A stretch of 64,000 nucleotides of DNA, taken from positions 1,631,700 to 1,695,699 of the forward strand of contig AP014683.1 of NCBI GenBank assembly GCA_000828975.1, read 5' to 3'. Of this stretch, positions 59,188-64,000 are shown piece by piece (position 1 is the stretch's first letter; the number at the start of each line of letters is the position of its first letter). This stretch comes from Burkholderiales bacterium GJ-E10 (lineage in GTDB: Bacteria; Pseudomonadota; Gammaproteobacteria; Burkholderiales; Burkholderiaceae_F). The notes beneath the pieces were generated by a model. It saw only the letters and a list, made by a program, of their open reading frames with translations. It searched no databases and was not told the origin of the DNA. The position numbers were made by a program, and so were the translations under genes.

Positions 59188-61760
59188 CCACAACCGCCGC
59201 CGCCGCCGCGACGAGCGCGCAACTGCGCGAACGCTGGCGGCGCGGACAGGACGCGATCCTCGCCGGGCTCGCGCGCGGCGGCTCCGTTCTGCCGGCCCTC
59301 CGCAGCCTGGCGCGCGTGACCGACGGCATCGTCCGCACCGCAGCCGCGCACACGGGCGTTTCGCGTTTCGCGGCGGTGGCGGCGATCGGCGGCTATGGCC
59401 GCGGCGAACTCTTCCCCTACTCCGACGTCGATCTGCTGATCGTGCCGGCGCTGCCCCCCGCGGAAGGGGAGCAGAACCGCATCGCCGCGCTCGTGCAGCT
59501 GCTCTGGGACACCGGCCTCGCCGTCGGCCACGCCGTGCGCTCCCCGGCGGAGTGCGTACAGGAGGCCCAGCGCGATGTCACCGTCATGACCGCGCTGCTC
59601 GAAGGGCGGCAGATCTGCGGGCCGAGACCGGCGTTCGAGGCGGTCCAGGCGGCGCTGCGATCGGCCACCGACGCGCGCGCCTTCCTGCGCGCCAAGCTGC
59701 TCGAACAGCGGCAGCGCCATGCCAAGTTCGAAGACACGCCCTACGCGCTGGAGCCCAACTGCAAGGAAAGCCCCGGGGGTCTGCGCGATCTGCAGATGCT
59801 GCTCTGGGTCGCCCGCGCCGCCGACCTGGGCTCGACCTGGGAGGAACTGACCCGCAACGGCCTGATCACCACCGCCGAATGCGCCGGTATCCGCAACGCC
59901 GAACGGCTGTTGAAGCGGGTCCGGGCCCATCTGCACGCGGTTGCGGGGCGGCGCGAGGACCGGCTGGTGTTCGACCTGCAGCATGCGCTCGCCGTCCGGC
60001 TGGGAATCGCCGGGACCTCGGCGCGCCGCGCCAGCGAGGTACTCATGCAGCGGGTATACCGCGCCGCCAAGACGGTCACCCAGATCAACACCCTGGTCCT
60101 GCTCAGCATCGAGCAGCGGATGAACCCGGGCGCGGATTCCCCCCCCCAGATTCTCGATGAAGCGTTCTGCACCCGCGCCGACCTGCTCGACCTTCGCGAC
60201 GACGACGGCGTATTCGAGCGCGACCCGGCGGAGATCCTGCGTGCCTTCCTCGTGCTCGAACGTCATCCCGAATGCCGGTCGATGACGCCGCGCATGCTGC
60301 GCGCGATCTGGAACGCACGGGGCCGCATCGACGGCGGTTTTCGCCGCACCCCGGCAAACCGCGCGCGCTTCCTCGCCATCCTGCAGGAACCCCAGGGCGT
60401 GCTGCACACCCTGCGCCGGATGAACGACTGGTCGGTCCTGGGACGGTATCTGCCGCCATTCCGTCGCATCGTCGGCCAGATGCAGCACGATCTCTTCCAC
60501 GTCTATACCGTCGACCAGCACATCCTCATGGTCGTGCGTAATCTGCGCCGCTTCGCCAGCAGCGACTATGCCCATGAGCACCCGGAGTGCAGCCAGCTCG
60601 TCGCCGATTTCGAGCGTCCCTGGCTGCTCACCATTGCCGCCCTGTTCCACGACATCGCCAAAGGCCGCGGCGGCGACCACAGCACCCTGGGTGCGCGCGA
60701 AGCGCGACGCTTCTGCCTCGATCACGGCCTGTCGCAGGAAGACACCGCCCTGGTCGCATTCCTCGTCCAGCACCACCTCACCATGTCGCAGGTCGCGCAG
60801 AAGCAGGATCTTGCCGACCCCGCGGTCGTCGCGGAATTCGCGCGAACGGTGGGCACCGATCGGCGCCTGGTCGCCCTCTACCTGCTCACCGTGGCCGATA
60901 TCCGCGGCACCAGCCCGAAGGTCTGGAATGCCTGGAAAGCCCGCCTGCTGGAAACCCTCTTTCGCCTCACCCGCCGCAGTCTCGGCGGACAGACGCTCGG
61001 CCCGGAAGCCGAACTCGAAGGGCGCAAGCGTGAAGCCCGGCGCATCCTCGGGCTGTACGGCATTTCCGAGACCGCGCACGAGCCGCTCTGGCGCGAACTC
61101 GACGTCGTCTATTTCCTGCGCAACGCGGCGCCCGATATCGCCTGGCACACCCGCTGTCTCCTCGTCCACGTCCACACCGACCGGACCATCGTCCGCACCC
61201 GGCTCGCACCGGCGGGAGAGGGGATCGAGGTGCTGCTGTACGCGCGCGACCGCAAGGATCTGTTCCTGCGCGTATGCGGCTATTTCGAAAGCCGACGCAT
61301 CAGCATCCTGGACGCCAAGATCCACACGACGCGGCATGGCTATGCGCTCGACACCTTCGTGGTCGTGGACCAGTCGCAGTCGAGCCATTTCCGCACGCTG
61401 CTCGCAAGCGTGGAACAGGAATTGGCGACCCGGCTCACGGGCAGCGCCGAGCCCCCGCCGCCGAACCCCGGCCGCCTGTCGCGTCAGTCCCGCCACTTTC
61501 CGGTATCGCCGGCGGTGTACCTGGAAGCGGAGGAACGCCCCAACCAGTACCGGCTCTCGCTCGTCGCGACGGACCGCGTGGGTCTGCTCTACGCGGTCGC
61601 GCAAGTGCTTGCCCGCCACCACGCCGACGTGCTGACGGCCAAGATCCTCACCCTGGGCGAACGCGTCGAGGACGTATTCCGGATCGAAAGTCCCGCGCTG
61701 GAGAATCCCCGCGCCCAGTTGCAGCTGGAAAACGAGCTGCTGGAAGCGCTCGCGCCCTGA
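59184..61760 (+). CDS. glnD: Bifunctional PII uridylyltransferase / uridylyl-removing enzyme GlnD
   Basis: Nitrogen sensor that adds UMP to PII when glutamine is low and removes it when glutamine is high. 858 residues. Nucleotidyltransferase domain GGYGRGELFPYSDVDLLIV near 70, HD phosphohydrolase with HDLFHVYTVDQHI and LFHDIAKGRGGDHS, and two C-terminal ACT domains (LFLRVCGYFESRRISILDAK; DRVGLLYAVAQVLARHHADV) that bind glutamine. Overlaps map by 4 bases; glnD next to map opposite rpsB-tsf is the usual order. Confidence 0.97.
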   Translation: MTTTAAAAATSAQLRERWRRGQDAILAGLARGGSVLPALRSLARVTDGIVRTAAAHTGVSRFAAVAAIGGYGRGELFPYSDVDLLIVPALPPAEGEQNRIAALVQLLWDTGLAVGHAVRSPAECVQEAQRDVTVMTALLEGRQICGPRPAFEAVQAALRSATDARAFLRAKLLEQRQRHAKFEDTPYALEPNCKESPGGLRDLQMLLWVARAADLGSTWEELTRNGLITTAECAGIRNAERLLKRVRAHLHAVAGRREDRLVFDLQHALAVRLGIAGTSARRASEVLMQRVYRAAKTVTQINTLVLLSIEQRMNPGADSPPQILDEAFCTRADLLDLRDDDGVFERDPAEILRAFLVLERHPECRSMTPRMLRAIWNARGRIDGGFRRTPANRARFLAILQEPQGVLHTLRRMNDWSVLGRYLPPFRRIVGQMQHDLFHVYTVDQHILMVVRNLRRFASSDYAHEHPECSQLVADFERPWLLTIAALFHDIAKGRGGDHSTLGAREARRFCLDHGLSQEDTALVAFLVQHHLTMSQVAQKQDLADPAVVAEFARTVGTDRRLVALYLLTVADIRGTSPKVWNAWKARLLETLFRLTRRSLGGQTLGPEAELEGRKREARRILGLYGISETAHEPLWRELDVVYFLRNAAPDIAWHTRCLLVHVHTDRTIVRTRLAPAGEGIEVLLYARDRKDLFLRVCGYFESRRISILDAKIHTTRHGYALDTFVVVDQSQSSHFRTLLASVEQELATRLTGSAEPPPPNPGRLSRQSRHFPVSPAVYLEAEERPNQYRLSLVATDRVGLLYAVAQVLARHHADVLTAKILTLGERVEDVFRIESPALENPRAQLQLENELLEALAP

Positions 61761-61838
61761 GAACCCGGAGCAACCGGCGCCGACCGAGCTTGCATCCCGC
61801 CAAGCGCGGCCGGCGCGGGGCCACATTCCGGAACCCGC

Positions 61839-62048
61839 CTATCGCAGGCCGAGCAACGGAAAGATGTAGTACCAGGTCACCAGACCCGCCACGACGTTGA
61901 ACACCAGCGCGGCGATCACCATATCCCGCCAGAACCGGAACCAGTCGATCTTTCCCGCGACGGCCCCTCCGCCGGCCCGACCACCCGCCGTCGTTCCCGC
62001 GCCCCGCCGGGAGCGCCCGGCACCCGCGTCTTCCATCATCCGCTCCAT
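61839..62048 (-). CDS. Small membrane protein (69 residues)
   Basis: ATG at 62048 preceded by a strong ribosome binding site GGAGGAG. The first 30 residues are Gly/Ala/Arg-rich (AGTTAGGRAGGGAVAG), then KIDWFRFWRDM and one helix (VIAALVFNVVAGLVTWYYIF). No family recognised. It lies 24 bases downstream of the 36-residue gene and probably forms an operon with it, divergent from the membrane protein/MocR pair. Confidence 0.6.
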   Translation of the reverse strand: MERMMEDAGAGRSRRGAGTTAGGRAGGGAVAGKIDWFRFWRDMVIAALVFNVVAGLVTWYYIFPLLGLR

Positions 62049-62072
62049 GTTGTGCTCCTCCGCCCTCTCCGT

Positions 62073-62183
62073 TCACTTTTCCAGCCGTTCGATCCAGCGG
62101 TCGATCACGCCGATCCGCTGCAGCACGAAAAACAACACGATTCCGATCACGAACCCGATGCTCAATGCGTGGGCGATCGCCAT
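62073..62183 (-). CDS. Very small membrane protein (36 residues)
   Basis: ATG at 62183, TGA at 62075-62073. Ribosome binding site AAGGAG seven bases upstream. The product begins MAIAHALSIGFVIG, has one helix through VLFFVLQ, and ends in an amphipathic charged tail (RIGVIDRWIERLEK). No known family. The good ribosome binding site, coding-like composition and position before the 69-residue gene support it as real. Confidence 0.55.
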   Translation of the reverse strand: MAIAHALSIGFVIGIVLFFVLQRIGVIDRWIERLEK

Positions 62184-62229
62184 TTCCGTCTCCTTTCCGG
62201 CCTCCTGCCGATGAACACCAAAGAAAAAC

Positions 62230-62280
62230 ATAATACATACAATGATCGATCATTGTTGCATTATTGTATTGCATACATTA
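62230..62280. promoter_or_regulatory. Divergent operator region: 18-bp palindrome and CATACA repeats
   Basis: AT-rich patch between the two divergent units. ACAATGATCGATCATTGT (62239-62256) is a perfect palindrome. CATACA occurs at 62236-62241 and again at 62272-62277 in the same orientation, 36 bases apart; MocR-type regulators such as GabR and PdxR bind direct repeats near their promoters. A minus-strand -10 candidate (TATTAT, 62230-62235) lies beside the palindrome. Binding by the MocR protein encoded downstream is inferred. Confidence 0.6.
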
Positions 62281-62372
62281 CCATCACAAAAACCAAAACG
62301 GAAGCGATCCGTTGCCGAAAACCCGATCAAAAGCCGGAACCCCCGTCGATGCCACGGGAAAAGGAGTGCGTC

Positions 62373-62864
62373 ATGACTACGGAACAGACACCGCCCCCGG
62401 TCGCCCGGCCGGACTGGGCTTCGCAACATCGATTCGCAGCGGGGGTCGCCGCGGTGCTCGCCGGCATGGCGGTGGGGGCGCTGGGAGACTGGATCTCGGG
62501 CGTACGCCTCGAAATCTTTCAGGGCATGGCGACTTTCACCCCGGCGTGGATGGGGGACGTTTTCGTCGTCAACTTCGTCGTCGGCCTGGTGGTCGCCGCG
62601 ATCTTCGGGCGCCACGCCAAATGGCTGGCGATCGTGCCGCCCGTGCTCCTGCGGTCGATCAGCTACCTGTATCTCTATTTCACGATGCCCCACCCCGACT
62701 TCTTCCTGAACCTGCACCTGTTCTACTGGGGGCCGACGCTGATCCTGGCGGTCGAGTGCGCAAACCTCGGCGCGATCCTCGGCGAAGTACGGAAGGGGGT
62801 CTACCGCCGCAAGCCCTACAATCCCGCCGACTTGTCGCCTCGACCGGACGCCCCCCATTCATGA
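62373..62864 (+). CDS. Membrane protein of unknown function
   Basis: 163 residues with about four helices (FAAGVAAVLAGMAVGALGDW; VFVVNFVVGLVVAAIFG; LAIVPPVLLRSISYLYLYF; GPTLILAVECANLGAIL) and a basic, Pro-containing C-terminus. ATG at 62373 with AAGGAG upstream. The stop overlaps the MocR start in ATGA, so it is translationally coupled to the regulator and probably belongs to the function it controls. No family recognised. Confidence 0.65.
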   Translation: MTTEQTPPPVARPDWASQHRFAAGVAAVLAGMAVGALGDWISGVRLEIFQGMATFTPAWMGDVFVVNFVVGLVVAAIFGRHAKWLAIVPPVLLRSISYLYLYFTMPHPDFFLNLHLFYWGPTLILAVECANLGAILGEVRKGVYRRKPYNPADLSPRPDAPHS

Positions 62865-64000
62865 CCGATGCCGCCCCCCACTGGCTGCCCGCCCGACTTT
62901 CGACCGACAAGCCGGCATACCTGGCGATCGCCGATGCGATCGCCGACGACATCCGTCAAGGCCGGCTCCGTCCCGAGGACCGACTGCCGCCGCAGCGGCA
63001 ACTGGCCGAGGCGATCGGCCTCAATTTCTCGACGGTCAGCCGCGCATACACCGAGGCGCAACGGCGCGGACTGATCGAATCCCGGGTCGGCCACGGCAGT
63101 TTCATTCGCGCCGACGCAACTCCCCGTGCCCCGGCCGCCCGCGGCAGCGCAACCATCGACATGTCGATGAACCTGCCGCCGGAGCCGGACGATCCGGTTT
63201 TGCTGGCAAAGATGGGGGCAACGTTCGAGCGGATCGCAACCGACGTCCGTCCGCTGCTGCGCTACCAGCCGTTCGGCGGCCACGACTACGACCGCGCCGC
63301 GGCGGCGCAATGGCTGGCTCGGCGCGGGATCCGGGCGCCGCTCGAACGGATCCTGATCTGCGCCGGCACCCATAGCGCGCTCGACGCGCTGTTCGCGATG
63401 CTGGCCCCGGGGACCGACGGCATCCTCTGCGATCCCCTGACCTACACGGGCGTGCGCGCGATCGCGGCGGTCCGCGGCATCGCGCTCATTCCGCTGGACG
63501 CCGACGCCGACGGGATCACCCCGGAATCGCTGGACCGTGCCTGCCGGGCGCATCGTCCCGCGGCGCTCTACTGCAACCCGACGCTGCAGAACCCAACCAC
63601 GATCACGCAGCCGGCGGCCCGCCGGCGCGCCATCATCGAAGTGGCGGAGCGCCATCGGCTCCCGATCATCGAGGACGACATCTACGGCATGTTGCCGCCG
63701 GAGCCGCCGCCGTCCTACGCCGAACTGGCAGCCGATCGCACCTATTCGATCTCCGGCCTCTCGAAAACGCTGGGTGCGGGCTTGCGCCTGGCCTACCTCG
63801 TCCTGCCCGACGAGCGCGCCACCACCCGGGCGACGGCCGTGCTGCGAGCGACAACGGTCATGGCCTCGCCGATCACCACCGCCATCGCGACGGACTGGAT
63901 CCAGAGCGGCGTCGCGTCCGAGCTGGTCGCGTTCCTCCGCGCAGAATCGCAGGCACGCCAGGAAATCGCCGCCTCGGCCCTCGCCGGAGCCGACGTGCTC
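62861..64000 (+). CDS. MocR-family PLP-dependent transcription regulator, 3' end outside window
   Basis: At least 380 residues, cut by the window edge. N-terminal GntR-type winged HTH at about 18-85 (AYLAIADAIADDIRQGRL; DRLPPQRQLAEAIGLNFSTV) joined to a class I aminotransferase-like domain: NPTLQNPTTITQP, IIEDDIYGMLP, and the PLP-lysine region SISGLSKTLGAGLRLAYLV. MocR proteins sense PLP or an amine/amino acid through this domain. Overlaps the membrane protein gene by 4 bases; the likely targets are that gene and the divergent small genes. Confidence 0.88.
   Translation, partial: MTDAAPHWLPARLSTDKPAYLAIADAIADDIRQGRLRPEDRLPPQRQLAEAIGLNFSTVSRAYTEAQRRGLIESRVGHGSFIRADATPRAPAARGSATIDMSMNLPPEPDDPVLLAKMGATFERIATDVRPLLRYQPFGGHDYDRAAAAQWLARRGIRAPLERILICAGTHSALDALFAMLAPGTDGILCDPLTYTGVRAIAAVRGIALIPLDADADGITPESLDRACRAHRPAALYCNPTLQNPTTITQPAARRRAIIEVAERHRLPIIEDDIYGMLPPEPPPSYAELAADRTYSISGLSKTLGAGLRLAYLVLPDERATTRATAVLRATTVMASPITTAIATDWIQSGVASELVAFLRAESQARQEIAASALAGADVL

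Noticed and set aside
58911-61826. 971-codon open frame antisense to glnD, and similar long antisense frames (1575-4034, 39837-42968, 49055-51064)
   Set aside because: High-GC DNA with codon bias leaves long open antisense frames. The sense proteins are clear and complete, and the antisense products are Arg/His/Gln/Gly-rich with no recognisable domain.

Overview
The window is high-GC (roughly two thirds G+C), densely coded chromosomal DNA from a betaproteobacterium, most likely of the order Burkholderiales. The evidence is gene order: recG-oxyR-ubiA; mutL-miaA / purM / hda-pcnB-folK-panC; and the long run rpsB-tsf-pyrH-frr-uppS-cdsA-dxr-rseP-bamA-ompH-lpxD-fabZ-lpxA-lpxB-rnhB-rlmB, divergent from map-glnD. 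A DUF2863-type protein points the same way. No species call is possible from sequence alone.

Region 1-18.4 kb is mostly housekeeping: a truncated MgtA-type P-type ATPase, a hexose-6-phosphate mutarotase, ubiA, oxyR, recG, ridA, a HAD protein, a two-component pair with convergent overlapping genes, a DedA protein, mismatch repair (mutL), tRNA modification (miaA), purine, folate and pantothenate biosynthesis, replication control (hda), RNA polyadenylation (pcnB) and a tRNA-Leu(CAA).

Region 18.4-28.3 kb is accessory and the most unusual part. A gene for a very large cyclic-di-GMP protein (hemerythrin, GAF, GGDEF, globin-type sensor, GAF-like region, EAL) has been split by a 4,866-bp transposon at 19255-24120. 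A 3-bp repeat (GGA) flanks the element; removing the element and one repeat copy restores the reading frame exactly. The transposon has TGAGC...GCTCA ends and encodes a zinc-ribbon/HTH protein, a Mu/TnsB-like DDE transposase, a TnsC/MuB-like ATPase and a RepA-like ATPase with an atypical Walker A motif. These four genes run in one direction with 4-bp overlaps between the last three. A SEC-C/TPR passenger gene is divergent. An IS630-family element lies just upstream of the same split gene.

Region 28.3-42.9 kb is mixed: a likely pyrimidine-dimer glycosylase, an exported Tyr/Pro-rich protein, Hsp20, two more c-di-GMP proteins (CHASE-PAS-GGDEF-EAL and EAL-CBS-GGDEF), uppP, copCD, bioB, a 48-residue membrane peptide, an MFS transporter, a DUF2863-type protein and a second SEC-C protein.

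Region 42.8-61.8 kb is the conserved cell-envelope and translation cluster, nearly all on the minus strand with short gaps or start/stop overlaps, so probably long transcripts from the rpsB promoter. It couples translation (S2, EF-Ts, RRF), UMP kinase, undecaprenyl and CDP-DAG synthesis, isoprenoid (DXP) synthesis, outer-membrane assembly (RseP, BamA, Skp/OmpH) and lipid A synthesis. map-glnD runs the other way.

Region 61.8-64 kb holds a possible small regulon: two tiny membrane proteins (69 and 36 residues) diverge from a four-helix membrane protein overlapped by a MocR-type regulator. The AT-rich space between carries an 18-bp perfect palindrome and two CATACA repeats.
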